In this document: positions 10,201 through 25,000 of the stretch, in pieces | How positions within the stretch are numbered: position 1 is the stretch's first letter | How the letters are laid out: every line of letters begins with the position of its first letter | Notes under the pieces: model-generated | Seen by the model: only the letters and a program-made list of their open reading frames with translations | Told to the model about the DNA's origin: nothing | Databases searched by the model: none | Assembly: GCF_037975245.1 (NCBI RefSeq) | Contig: NC_092564.1 | Location: 24,984,484 to 25,048,483 of the forward strand | DNA from: Apostichopus japonicus | Lineage: Eukaryota > Echinodermata > Holothuroidea > Aspidochirotida > Stichopodidae | DNA: 64,000 bases | Direction of reading: 5' to 3' | Translations under genes and position numbers: made by a program

Positions 10201-13200
10201 GTAGTAGTCTCATGTTTGTACATTTCTGTGTTGTTTCTTCTTTGTTGATACCAACCGGATGAGTTGAGGCAATGGCATTGACATGCAGAGATTGTTGGAA
10301 AAGGGAAAACGGTTTTTGAAGTACAAAGTTGAAGCGAGGTGGGGTAGAAACAGGAAAACTTATTTTGAGTTTAAATGTACCGAATAATGTTGTTTTTTTT
10401 TTTCGAGGAATATTCAGTAATAACAGTTAAATCAGTTTCTCTTCAGTTTAGGACTTTTTTCTTCAGTTTAGGACTTTTTTTTATGATTTATTTTTAATTT
10501 ATTGAAATATGAAAAAGTTCAAAGTGAGATGTGTAACATTCAAGATTGACATAGTACTTGTTTTATTTCTACTATTGGGATCGAACCTTTAAATTGTTAA
10601 CATAATATGTAATGGTCATAGTGTGAAATTAGTTAAGCACAAGGTAGGACATTCTAAACCTCAGTTGTGTGCTGTTTCCTCTGCACTCTCTCCACCCCTC
10701 CCCCCAACCTCTCCCATGCCCCCCCTCCTTAAAACATCACCCCAACCACCAATGCACAATTTCGATACAGTAAGATGGCTAGTATAAACAGTTGCATGTA
10801 TATTCAAAGTTTCCATTGTCTGTGTTTGCTTCATTGTTTTCTAAGCAAGTAATCCATTCAACATACAATTGAGTGACTATTAGCTAGCCCTCTCTCTTTT
10901 CATGAATAATTCATGGCTAGTTAACTCTAGATCGATTGGTTTACGGTATTTCCGATATTCTTTTTTGCCTTTCTGAAATGTTTACATCTTTGAAGACTCC
11001 ACCAGTACTAATGGCAAAGTATAATCGCTTTGTGTTTTTTCTATTCGGGGACATTCTACGTACAGGTTGCATGCTGTTCCAATCCTGTATTGAATATCTC
11101 AAGTTAATTACTGCATTGTCTTCTCAAACAATGGTTAATTGTTTGATTTAATTTATGATACTATATAATATAGAGAGAGATAGAGAAGGAGGGTGTGCTT
11201 TATACTTTAAGCCATGTTGAAGTTTGTGAAAAAGAAAATGTACTCTGGCTAGCGTTTCAGGGCATAAAAAAAACGCACCACCGTGGGATAGTTTTGGTAT
11301 AACCACATCAGGCCAGTAAACATGTTTTGTTTGCCATTGTCAGCAATTTTGATTACAAATTTAGGCAGAGAAAGACCTCTTCATGAATGGTTTGCATGAC
11401 TACCGATTTAATCCTTGATAACTCGCTAAGTTAAAAGCCTCAAGTTTTGCCTCCAAAGTTTAGCATGCTGAGTGTCTTCAAAAGAGCCATCCTGGAGGTA
11501 CACTGCCTCTGGCATGAGATAACAGAAGTAGAATTGGACAGTTAATTAATGTCTTAATTAAGAGAGCATGCTTTAGCGATGCCAATTTTAATGTTGAATA
11601 AACTTGGAAACAGGAGTGACCATTTTTTGGGGCATATCAAGATAGGGAGACAAGGGTTGTGGGGTGGGGGGGGGAGGGGTGACAATTTTAATGTTCTGAA
11701 GTAGTCACCCCATCTTACCCATATCCTATACTCACCATTTCCAACCCTACCCTAAAAAATGGCAGTTTCTTTTTGGGGTACATCTCAATATCCTCAGATT
11801 AAAATCAATGCGGTACATGAAAGTATGAATTCAAAAAAAAATGTTCTCGAAAATTTTTCCAGATTTGTTTGTTAGTATCATATTACCTAATAGACTCTAT
11901 TACAGTTTCAAATTTCCACCAGTTGTGAACCCTCTTTGTCATTCTCTATCAGTGGGTGGATTATGGGTGGTGAGAGGAGGGTGGGAAGGGGAGGTGGGAA
12001 GTTTGAAGGTGTTAAAGAGTAGATGGGGATGAGGGAAGAATTCCTAACTGCTATCATCTGTACTGAGTATAACTCTTGCATTTCCTATCCCTCTGAGTTA
12101 GTAGCTTCTGTAGCAAAAATTTCTTTTCAACAATAATTTTTTGTTTTGTTTTCTCCAATTATTGCTATCTTCAGTATTGCATGTTGATTCTACCATTATA
12201 TCCTCATTAAATATTAATAATTGAAAAAATTATGTTACGATCTTCTTTTGTACTTGAATACCTTTTGTAAATAATTCTAAAATATTGTGTATCTAAGATA
12301 TTTCTTTCATATTTTTGTAATCTTTCCTTTTGACCGTGCAGACTACCGAGAACAATCTGCATCTCTCACAGTAGTCGCATCTTTTGGATGTGAGCACACA
12401 ATCCTTGAAGTAAGGCAAGGAGTGAACAATTCTCTTGTTTATCAGTATGTTGACAATCAAGTTTAAACATATTCCATATTGCCATAAAATGAGAAAGAAA
12501 ATAGTCCGCATTTATGATGACATGTCGAACAACCTTGTTGTTGTTGATTCAATCAAGAAATTTATATATTTAAGAAGAAAGAAATTAAAAAATGTGAAAA
12601 GTTTATAACAAATTGTTATTTTCAAACACATTTTGTGGATGTGAACTAATGATATTGTAGGGGCAGAAAATGTGAACTATTGATTTGGGAATTACCTAGT
12701 ATTGAAAGATATTACATATTTGGAATAGTAATAATTCCTTTTGTTATGAAAGTATAAGTAATATTGTTCTATTGTCTCTTCACACAATAAGTTTGGTGGC
12801 TAAGGGCCTCAGATTGTTTTCTTTTCTTGGGACTGAATATTTCCAGATTTTAATAAAATAATTTCTGAAAAGGAGGTCAGTATCCTTCACATAGATATGT
12901 TTTTGTATATTGCTGAAAAGAAACTTTACCAAATTATAACTCCAAAAGCATACACAGTCCCAGTGCATATGAATTCAGAATTCAGAGGGGAATATTAACC
13001 ACCTTTATGCATTTGCCCTCAAAGATTCAACCATACTTACTGGGAAATAATTGTATTTTTTTCTTGGAAGGTCATTGTCAGTGTTGATCATATTCACATT
13101 TAACAACATCATTGACAAACAAGACTGAATTTTTCTGTAAATGATATTGACAGGAGTGATTGGAATTCCAATGATTAAAGTATTAAACTTTACAATACAG

Positions 13201-16058
13201 AGGGGGCTATGCAGAAACAAGTGTTCCTTCACCTTAAAAATGTTTCTCTGTTTTTGAGATATTCCATGGAGTGGTTGTATTTGCCCAGCATGTCATGTTT
13301 AAATACCACTATATGTTGGGTTTTGCCTATGTTTTAACTGTTTATAATAGAAATAGGGGGAAAGGAAACCCTTGTGGTTTCCCGATGTGTATATCAGTTA
13401 TTGTGTCAATAATACCAAAATTGTGTTTCACAGCTACAAACAATAGCAACCATGACCTATGTCAAAAGAAGTTTTAAAGAAAAACACATTTATGGAAAAA
13501 AAAATCAAAATGCTGTAGCATATCCTTTGTTTAATTCTCTTTGGCTTCCATATGACATGATATAATATATAATATGATATGTTATGATATAAAATGGTAT
13601 GGAATGATATGGTATGATATGGTATGTTATGATATTGCATGATATGGTATGATATGATATGGTATAATATGATATGAACATCTAAGAACATGACATGCTC
13701 CAATTGAATAAAAAGCAACAAATGTGAGGGAATTCTTAATTACAAGTTTTTTTAAATATTTTTTATCACTTCAAATTTATGATAATGGTTGGCAGATTTC
13801 CTTTGTGCTTGGATTTGAGTTGAACTGCAATATTCTCACTTTAAACAAGTAAACCTAAAGTTGGTCTTCTTTTTTTCTGTTTCTTATTTTTTGAGTTGTT
13901 TTTTTTTGTTCTTTTTCTATTCTAATCTTATGTTGCTGTTCAGAAGGATTCATTTCCCCGACATTACAGCTGTGATTGGGAATGTAGTTTGTAGGTAAAC
14001 TGTTATCAAGGATTGTACTCTGTAATAAAAATAAACTCTTTGTTTTTCTTTTCATATTTATTCTGCATTTATATACATAACAGGTGTGTTTATTGCATAG
14101 CTTGTGACAGCATTTATTATGATTAAGAAACGGTATTTTGGTGACAACAACCAATGATCTTTTGTGATAAATAAAGGAAGAAACTGGCCTAGAATTGTTG
14201 CATTTATTTATCAACGTTTTTTAAATATTTTTGGATGGATAGGTATCCTTGATGTTAACTGTACTGGAATGTCTATGTCAGAAAATGTTTGGCCCAATTT
14301 CTTCCAGTTTGCTTATAATGCACTCCTACACATTGAAGGTCTCTCACATCACAGGTTTACATGAACCTTTGAGAAATGGTTGTCATGACTAAACAAAAGT
14401 TGATTTAAATCCCCTCCCCCCACCCCCTCCCCCTTCCAATATCAGGTGTGAATGCCTTAGTGTTTGCTCACAACTTTCTAAACAGTTTCAAAAGGGTTGA
14501 AAACTTTGGAATTACACCTTGAAGCTGTAAGTAACTTATTGTAAGAATTGAGTATACAATTGTGGGCAGGATGCACCAATGCATTGACCCTGATGGTCCG
14601 GGGGGGGGGGGGAGGGGTGACATGGTGTATGAGCTTGACTGTCTGCCCCACAACATCAAGGGTCATGTTTAAAAACCTTGTCAGGAAATAGAGACTTATG
14701 CCCAATTCAAAATGGTTTGTTGTGCAGTCTTGTTGACTGTTCTTCCATGGTTTTTGCAAATTGGGAAATGGGGAAACTCCCTAAAATTAACTAAGCTAAC
14801 CTAAAATGTCCATAATAATATATAGTCATTAAAATTTCAGATATATAGTACCATTAGCAAACCCTACCTCCACCACAACCCCCCCCCCTCCCCATTGATC
14901 TTTGTAACTATGCTTCCCTTTTCCCCCTTATGAGCACCATCCATGAGCATAAGGACAATTATTTCAACCGGGGCTGAATCTCAGCTCCGGGGCGTCCCTA
15001 TTTCGTCACTCAGCCTCCTCAATGGCTTAGTATAACCCAAAACATTAAACATGATTCAAACTCTTTGTAGGAGACCGCCTTACTAGAAAACTCCGGGAAA
15101 TCCCCCATTGCGCAATCGATTAAAGGAATTGAACTGTTAGAGAATTCGACAACTTGCTGTGAATGTAAAGCAATACACATTTTTCTAGCAATTTTGATGA
15201 TAACCGGGAAAAGTTATGTTGACGAAATCGTAAATCTACATTACACTGACAGCTAAACAAACATAATTCAAATGTAAAAAATTAAAATCAGGAGCAATGC
15301 TATAGTTGACCTATGGAATTTATACAACGTTCACACAAAGACCCTCATACAAGAAAAAATATGTGGCAGGCGTTGCAGATTAATTGGTAAAAAGAGGTAA
15401 TTTTACGACCAAGTCAGGTCGATTACGTAATCACAAGAAACTTTTCCATGATAGCGTGCAATAGTTGGGGTATATAGAGCAGAAATTTAATCAGCAGTCT
15501 GGAAGTGTCTTACTGTAGCGGTCGTCTGCCACCGGACAACCGATTGACCTTTAATTCACTAGACGGTGTATGTTAGATTGGGGATTCCCGAAAAATTACG
15601 CGCTTTCAAAATAGGCAAGATCTGATGTAATCTTGACGGGGAATTTTGATGAGTAACAGCGAGTCATTCATATATATATTATCTCGTTCTGCAAGTCAGT
15701 GAATACTTCATCGTCAAACTGTAAAAACAAAATTGGGTCTGCCAAACATCCAAGAATTTACTGATTTATTAAGATTAGGCCTAGCAGATCTGTTAAAGCT
15801 TACAGTATAGGCCTAGGCTATGATCATTGGCCTAAGGTTAGATTGCAATGCGCCGGATCGAGACACCAGTCAAGCTACAGCAGAGATCGTATCGAAGTTT
15901 TCACCACCTTACAAAGTTACAGTACGTAGGCGTGACTGCTGGTTAGCATTGGGCCTCATAACTTTACATTGACGCCTTAACTGTTCATCAAGATGTAGCC
16001 TAAGCATAGGCCCCAGTTGTCAACAGTCAACTTGTTCGACCATTGCCGAAATTTGGAG
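7279..16058. other. 3' UTR of amphiphysin-like gene and intergenic DNA, no gene recognised
   Basis: About 8.8 kb without a convincing exon on either strand. The first part must contain the amphiphysin-like 3' UTR, but no AATAAA lies close to the stop, so the poly(A) site is unresolved. Seen: a hAT-type end motif (CAGTGGTGTAGCCAGG) near 8503, a 21-bp duplication (CTTCAGTTTAGGACTTTTTT) near 10440-10480, several C- or G-runs (8930, 10690, 11665, 14600, 14880), and the GATATGGTAT array at 13551-13680. Confidence 0.6.
13551..13680. repeat. AT-rich minisatellite (GATATGGTAT type)
   Basis: About 130 bp of irregular 5/10-bp units ATGATATGGT. On the minus strand it reads as an HIISYHI-type open frame, which is an artefact. 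Confidence 0.85.
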
Positions 16059-16074
16059 ATGTCGTCAACCAATG
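16059..16074 (+). CDS. Candidate first coding exon of NERD-helicase gene
   Basis: ATG TCG TCA ACC AAT G followed by the strong donor GTAAGT. It ends in phase 1, and the single G joins GA at 21450 to give Gly, in frame with VGLPAMKYLDNYDD. Only five full codons lie here, so the support is the start codon, the donor and the phase match. A different upstream exon could replace it. Confidence 0.5.
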
Positions 16075-19000
16075 GTAAGTTATATGCACCCTGCATTAAA
16101 ATTATTGAATGCATTCATTGTTTCAAATGCAAAAGTCCTAATAATACTAGACCTAGGCTACTGGTGAATGCTGCCAGGAATTTAACTCAGATTATGATAA
16201 TAACTTCCAGCTTCAAAATAGTAAAGGCTTCATAATTGAAGCGCACCTTCGTTATTGATGCACATTCAAATACTACTAGCAACGATACAACAGGCAACCT
16301 AAATTATTTTCAGCAAAGCAGAGTTACATATTTCATGAGTTTGAATCCATTTCAGGTATGTGCTGATCCAATTGTGTTTTTTAATTAAGCTTTTTAACCC
16401 CCTCCCCCCCCCCCCCAGTTTTGCACGTATTTTTGGCGTTTGGAAATCTTAATTACCCCCTAAAAATAACCAAAATTACCTCAATATAATAGCATAATAT
16501 TACTCTCTGGGACCTAGCTGACCTGTCTGAGCTTAGAGGTTCAGAGCATAAACAGTATCCAGAGTCAATGGATGTATTCTTAGGTCTACACTACAGTTAG
16601 CTTATCGAAGAATGTGTCAATTTCAGGGTATGAAAGAACTTGAGACCACAGACATTTTGTGGTCAAATTCTGCTCAATATTCGTTGCGTAGGCACAGAAC
16701 AATAAATATTTTGAGATCGTTACATATCTGAGGAACAGCACATGAAAAATGCATACAGTTGAGTGTTTTACATTTTCCTTGATAGATTATATCGTTGATT
16801 AAATCCTTCAAGGTATGCTGTATTGGCCCAAATATGCTAGATATTCAAATATGGTCACCTTTGGTCAAAATTCTTAAACTGTTTTTATTACAACCTTCGA
16901 AGAAATTTTCCTCCCTTGGCCATTCAGTCATCTTGTGTGTGCCTAAAAATGTCTGAGAACAATTTGGAGAGTAAAGACCTCAAGGAAAGTACTTTTTGAA
17001 ACTTCAAGTACTTAGCGTGCTATAATTTGGGGCCTATACTGACTACATTTAAGTGTGTCAATTTTGAGCCCACCATGCTACCATGGCAGTCTCAGTACCT
17101 GCCTATGTGCAACGAACATTTTAGCCTAGGCCTAATTATTTTCACGTTAGAAGACCCTGATTGAGGTGCTGATCAAAGTGTAGGACATTTTATTTGACAA
17201 CTGCATTAGGAGCTGTGCAGGACATTGGATTGGACAGGGCTGCCCAGATCTTGGATGCAGACAGTAATGAAACATGATACCTTGTTATCTTTAGCTGGAC
17301 CTGAGATGTCCATTGCTGTATCGTTTCTACACTGTGCTGTGGGTATTGACCGCAGCTGTATGTACTGACTGTACACTAGTGTTTAATTACCGATGGTAGT
17401 AAGCTGTGTGTGTATTTTCTGGGATCGATGGTGGTGTTTAACACTTCTGTTACACCTCATTCAAAACTAGGTCAACATATCGGCATTAGACGTTTCTTTT
17501 TGCGCAAGTCTTCACACCCTTTAAATATTACGCATCAAGTCTTCACACAAATGATTTTCACTTTCATTGGAAAGTCCCATATAAAATAACTGGTTCATAA
17601 ATATTGCCTTGAAATACATATATTGCATAAATATATTTGGCTGTAAACTATCAACATTATTTGACGGCAATGTCACACGACTTGGTTATGGAGGATTCAA
17701 AGTTGGACTCAACTCTGTTGAGGTGGACTTTACTGAAAACACTTGTGTTGACTGCGTGCTGAAAACTCCCAACAGTACATCTGTATTAAAGGGTGTGAAG
17801 ACTCGCGCACAAAGAAACATCTCATGCCCGTAATCTGACCTAGTTTCAAATGAGGTGTAACAGAAGTGTTAGACACCACCATCGATCCCAGAAAATACAC
17901 ATACAGCTTGCTACCGTCGGTAATTAGACACAGTGTACAGTCAATACATACAGCTACGGTCAAGGGCATAGGAACCCAGTGAAAAATATGGGGGGGCGGA
18001 AGTATCATTCCCCCCCCCCCGCTTCGCAAGTCAGAAAACCCCTTTTTCATTTCCAAATGAGAAAAAAAATCTCATTTGGAGCACCAAATTGCATCTGAGG
18101 CCACCTGGAAATGCAAAAAAATTCAAAAGGGGAGGGGGACACCCCTCCCCTTAGACCCCTCCCCCAGGCCGGCCATCAGTCTTCAGCCCCCCACTCAAAA
18201 GTACCTTCCTACGCCACTGGCTAAGGTCAATACCCACAACACAGTATACATAGCAGCAATGGACATATCAGGTCTAGATAAAAGATAACAAGGTATCACG
18301 TTTCATTACTGTCTGCAATTTGTAGCGACAAGAAGAAAACTTCACTTGCAAGCAACGGAAAGTTAACTTTTTCATAGCACGGTACATGGTTTGGGGCGAG
18401 TCTTCAATGCCTTTAAAGCCTGCCCGATTATTGCAATGGACACTGACAACACCAAATTTACTTGTAATATGATTTATGGTCTAATTAAGCAAAGCTAAAT
18501 ATGATGGCTGTCACTGAAAATTATCCTGGACCCAACCATATACATTAAGACTCACTTCATTGATCAAATAATAACAATTCATCTAGGCACTTGAAGCACA
18601 TTTCACTTTCAGTTGTTCAGCTTATAGTTCATTGAATCAGACAGTATTAGCATGAACTGGCCAGTGGACATGTACAGTATGCAGAGGAAAGGAGGATGAG
18701 TGGGGTGGGGGGGGGGTGAAGGTGTTTTAATTAGGGTGGAACTGAGACGTATGTAATACAAAGTAGTCACTTTTTTGCCACAGTAGTCATATTTTACATG
18801 ATTCTAACTTACTGAACTGCTAGGTTATTAAATTACGTAGCCTACATCGGTACACTTTTCAAAGCAATTTGCGCATAGCTATCTGGACTTGAGTCCACTT
18901 TGTTGTGTTGACTCAGACTTAGACTTGGTTTTCCTTAGACTCGGACTTGTCTTGGACTTGGACTTGGACTTGAAACTCTTCTCAGACTGGATAAACTCGG

Positions 19001-22000
19001 CCTTGGACTGCAGACTCAGATCTGTATGGACTCTACTGCAGCTGTGAACTTAGATTGTGTTTTCAATTTTTGGTTAATTTCTTCTTTGAATATCTTCTCC
19101 TATTTGTTACTTTTTTTGTGATATTTATTTTTAATTTTTTCCTCCATCAGACTTTGTAAATGTTCCTGAAACAAATTGTTGTATAACTTTAGATGGTGAT
19201 GGAGAACAACCATCTCTAGAGCAAGGTTTGTAGACTTTTCAGTTTTCACCCTAAATCTTTTGCTTGCAAATTTTACTGCCTTGAACTGTTGGGAGGTCTT
19301 GAATAATATGAACATTTAAACTGCAAATAACATGCTTTGTAACTTAAATGACTTTTTGTAGGTTGGCTATCGATCAGCTTAAATTCATGTTTTGTAATGA
19401 AATTCATTTTGGTAACAGTCACAACTGAAAATAAATGTTAGGACAGAAGGAATATGTATGTTTCCCATTTTTACTAATTTGAGCAGTAGTGCCTACCACT
19501 GCAATCAGTTTCAAAATGTCTTGGTTCCATAGAAATAGACATCTAAGTTGTATGTGGATATGTTATTATATTTCAAAGTTACGTGTTTGATTTCTTGTAC
19601 TAAATATTGTCATATTTTGGATAGTTTGTAGTAGGCAATGATATCAGTCTATCAGCTTGTGTACACATGCCAGATGATATACTTAGGTATGTACAGTACA
19701 AGATATGAATATGCTTGTGTACACACACTAGATGAGATACTTAGGTATGTACAGTACAAGATGTGAATATGCTTGTGTACACACACTAGATGAGATACTT
19801 AGGTATGTACAGTACAAGATATGAATATGCTTGTGTACACACACTAGATGAGATACTTAGGTATGTACAGTACAAGATATGAATATGCTTGTGTACACAC
19901 ACTAGATGAGATACTTAGGTATGTACAGTAAAAGATATGAATATGCTTGTGTACACACACTAGATGAGATACTTAGGTATATACAGTACAAGATATGAAT
20001 ATGCTTGTGTACACACACTAAATGAGATACTTAGGTATGTACAGTACAAGATATGAATATGCTTGTGTACACACACTAGATGAGATACTTAGGTATGTAT
20101 AATACAGGATATGAATACGCTCGTGTACACACACTAGATGAGATACTTAGGTATGTTCAGTACAGTATATGAATATGCTCGTGTACACACGCCAGATGAG
20201 ATTCTTAGGTACAGTAAGTGCAGTACTAGATGTGAATAGGCTAGTGTACACACGCCAGATGAGATACTTAGTATGAACAGTACAAGATAGGAAAACACTT
20301 GTGTATATACTACTCACACTATGATAAGAAACTTAGGTATGTACAGTACAAGATATTTATGCTCGTGTACACATGCCAGCAGGTATTTAGGTATGTACAG
20401 TACAAGATATGAATATGCTTGTGTACACACACTAGATGAGATACTTAGGTATGTACAGTACAAGATATGAATATGCTCGTGTACACACGCCAGATGAGAT
20501 ACTTAGGTATGTACAGTACATTATATGTATGCTCGTGTACACACACTAGATGAGATACTTAGGTATGTACAGTACAAGATATGAATAGGCTCATGTACAC
20601 ACACTATATGAGATACTTAGGTACAGTAAGTACAGTACTAGATGTGAATAGGCTAGTGTACACATGCCAGATGAGATACTTAGTATGTACAGTAAAAGAT
20701 ATGAAAACACTTGTGTAAACACACTATGATGAGATACTTAGGTATGTACAGTACAAGATATGAATATGCTCGTGTACACACACTTGATGAGATACTTAGG
20801 TATGTACAGTACAAGATATGAATATGCTCGTGTACACACACTAGATGACATACTTAGGTATGTACAGTACAAGATATGAATATGCTTGTGTACACACACT
20901 AGATGAGATACTTAGGTATGTACAGTACAAGATATGAATATGCTTGTGTACACACACTAGATGAGATACTTAGGTATGTACAGTACAAGATATGAATATG
21001 CTTGTGTAAACACACTATGATGAGATACTTAGGTATGTACAGTACAAGATGTGAAAACGCTCGTGTTCACACGCTAGATGAGATACTTAGGTATGTACAG
21101 TACAAGATGTGAAAACGCTTGTGTACACACACTAGATGAGATACTTAGGTATGTACAGTACAAGATGTGAAAACGCTCGTGTACACACACTAGATGTGAT
21201 ACTTAGGTATGTACAGTACAAGATATGAATACTCTTGTGTTAACACACTAGATGAGATACTTACAGTAGGTATGTACAGTACAAGATGTGAATGCGCTCG
21301 TGTACACACGTTAGATGCGATTTTTAGGTATGTACAGTACAAGATCTATGGAATACTTAGGTATGTGGTTAGTACATGAATCTATGGTTAAGGATTGTTT
21401 ACAGATTGCCAGTGATTTGGGGGAAACTGTTTGCATATTCTATTGTCAGGAGTTGGACTTCCTGCAATGAAATATTTAGATAATTATGATGATTCTTTCC
21501 TGTCATCAACAGTCGAAACCTTAATAAAGCTGAGGGATGACAGAGATGAACTCGACAAGAAATGGAGGAGAACATTGCTAAAGAATTGGGATGCGGCTCG
21601 CCAAAGAAAGGTTTGAATAACAGTTTTAGAATTCATCAGTTTCATCAGCATTAACTATTTTGATCAATCTCAATTCATGATGTGGGCTCTCACAGCCATG
21701 TTCAAACTCAAAATGAATCCGCAGCGTTATAAATTAAAACGTATCCCAAAAAGCTGTTCTTTTTGCTTCTAAAGCCTACATCAACAATTGAATTTCGCAC
21801 ACACACTTGCAGGTACAAGGTTATATAGTTCAGTACAGCATACAACCCTCTGCATATGTTTGGAATCCTGTTCTGGTCTTACTTCTTAGTCAAAAGAAGT
21901 AAGTCTCAATTACCATTCAGTTTCCTCTTTGCCTGTTGCAAATTTGTTTAATATCAATGCCATATCCTGCTAGTGTGTAAGTTAAGCTTAATATGCAGTA

Positions 22001-25000
22001 GTGTTGCACTGTATCTAAACACACAGTACCCTGCAACCACAACTTGCTGCTATAGCGTGACATCCTTATCAGTTTCGACGTCTCTATGTTCTGACAAAAA
22101 GAAAAAATTTTGAGCAATTTTTTTAATCCAAAAATGTTTGTACCAAGTAATGTAGTTTTGTGACCCCAATATTTTTGTGACCTAATTTTTTCGGACCAAA
22201 TTTTTTGAGACCAACATTTTTTTCACAGGGGAAAAAAAATAAAAAGGGATCCAAAATTTGTTATGACCCAGACAGTGCTTGTGACCCGAAATTTTTTGGT
22301 ACTCAAACTTTTTGAGACCAAAATCAATTTTCGAATAAAATGTGTTTAGATTAAGACCAAACTATGTTGCAGGCCTACCATTTTTTTGGGGGGGGGGGGC
22401 AGTGGCCTGCGCAAATGGGGGCAATAGCCCTGCCCCGCTCAACCTCGGGGCTCAGTTGGGGGAATTTGAAAACACATTAAGGAAGTGATGGGGGAGGGGA
22501 AGGGATGCCAGTCGGGGGTATTGGGTACTTGGCCCCACCACCCATGAAATCGTGCAGACGCCACTGGGCGGAAACCTGAAATTTGTTAGGGTCCTAATTT
22601 GTTTCTGACCATAATTTTTAGGGCTGTGTTTTTGGTTTATAGTCTTGTATCATGGTCGTCAATGTATGTACCTTTGATTTTCCTTTATATACCTCCTTTA
22701 GTGCAACTTAATATACTGAAACATTTTACTGGCATTTTCTCATACCGTATATATGTACCCTTTGATTTTCATGTTTATATCTTTTTCGTGCAAATATACA
22801 ACAACAAAATCGCGACGCTTGCAGTATTCTCTTTTGGTCCCAAAGTTTGGTCCAAAGAATTTTTGTCCACAAAATTTGGAGTACAAACAAATATCGGGTC
22901 ACAAGCACTGTTTGGGTCACAACAAATTTTGAGTCACATTTTTTTTTGGGGGGGGGGGAAAGTTTGGTCCCAAAATATGTTGGTCACAAAAATATTGGGA
23001 TCTGAAAACTTGTTTTCTAGGTTCAAACGATTTTTTGGATAAAAAATAATTATTCCGAATTAATTCTTTCTGGAGGAACATAGAGACGTCGGAACATAGA
23101 GATGTAACCGCTATAACAGCCTGTGATTTCTTAACACCAAGAGCTATTATACCTCTACACATACACTATACTATTGGATGATTGGTATATGTTTTACCAC
23201 GGAAAGTGTAAACAAATACCTCACATATTCTAGTGTAAACGGAAGAATGAATAAAGGTGGGTGGCAGTAGAAGCAATGAGACCTGTAGCATCTGAGGTTG
23301 TTGGTTCGAGCCCTGGTACACTAAAGTAAGCTGAATTTTGCAGCCAGGAAAGTCCACATTTTTTTCCCATCTGGAATGATCTTCCAAATGGTAAAAAAAA
23401 ATCCCAATAAAATACAAGTGTAATATAGATAGATAGCTGCATGACATGAAGTGTAAGTCCAGGTAAGAGATGTAAGCTAGGCTTAGCATGTTCAGTCACC
23501 CCAAAGTTTAGCAATCTAAAACTGTTCAAAGTTCTCAACTTAATTTCCTGCGTGATTGTTCTGAATCCCCCAAAGTTACTTCATGACGTCGTCGAGGAGT
23601 GTCAAATTACCAAATTCGATGTCTTTGTGAGGAAAAATAGTGTTGAATTTGGCAGTGAATTGCTTGTTGGAGTTGAAGGGTGAATGACAATTATTTATAC
23701 CTTCTAGCATATTTGGGGTTCTTATCAGATGACCTCTGACCGGTCTGGATTTTGCCGAAGAGAAAAGAGGTACTGTTTCATATGGTACATGTATGTAGTG
23801 GAGGTTGTCTTGCATACATGTAATAACTGCCCACATCTTCAACATAATTAAGGTTTTAAAAATTAAGTATAAGAAATTATTCATAGCTGGAAAAGATTCA
23901 TAAATGTTGGTGTTAGTTGGTGACGGTCATTTAATATCATATCTTGCAATTGTGTGGTCTACTCACAATTCAGTCCCTTTGTAGAAAAGGGATACTCAGC
24001 ATTTTTCGACCATTTTCATAATGTTTGTACTCATATAGAGTATTAATAACATCTTTATTTTCATTTTGTGTTTTGCATTTAGACAGGAAATGTTGATGAT
24101 GATATCGAGCGATTGGAACGGGAGGCAACAACTCCTTCAGCTGAAATACAGGTACGGCTAACTATTCAAGTTATGAATGCCTGATAGCGTGTATGAAGAC
24201 CTTCAAACTGTCATGTTTATCAGCACTTAGTATCAGGTTTTTTGGAAGAACTGTGTGATTGGGCATGGTAAAAGAAGGCAGTTGAATGGGGCTCACCGGC
24301 ATTCCCATCAGAGGGCACTCTCATATCGGTCCTAAAGTGCATGATCTGCACTGTCTACAGATCTCTGAATCAAAGCAACGCGTAGAAGGGCTCACAAGCA
24401 TGTGAACAGGCTGGATGGCTAATTTGCATACAGTCATGCTGGGTGATTGACTACTAGTTCTATGTCCCACTCGTGCAGTTTGGCTCTGATGAGAGAAGGA
24501 CTTTAGAAAAGGCAAGTTAAGGTGCTTAAAACAAAAACAATTCATTTGATCATCTGTATAGCTATTCGTCGAGATCTAATATGTTTGCTGCAGCTGCTGA
24601 AAGGAATTGTCTAGTGGAAGATTTTGATACATTGTCCTTGTAGTTCTTATTTTTCTCTTTCTAACCATGTGAAAATTGTCCCCTTTCGACGATTTCTTCT
24701 TGTAGAAATCATGGGTGTGACAACTTGGTTGGAAAATTATTGATCGTTTTTTAAGTTAACTTCTTAGGGCTACCAGACAATCCTTTTAATAGCTGTTTAC
24801 TGGCAGAAAATATCGCTGGAATATAGGACAGAATAGTCATGATGGCACCGATGGCAACTTGATGAAAGGGGAATGGCAGTTGTTGCCATTGTTAATGGAT
24901 GATTCTAAAGGGCATTACGGGAAGTGGTGGGGCCAGAAATGGCAATTTCGGTAATAGCGCCATGGTCAAATCAAGCCCTGTGACTTGGTTGGTTTATAAT

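Noticed and set aside
13434-13721. Minus-strand frame rich in His/Ile/Tyr
   Set aside because: Translation of the GATATGGTAT minisatellite.
19656-21370. CRISPR-like array
   Set aside because: Units are contiguous with no unique spacers, and the context is a eukaryotic intron; it is a satellite.
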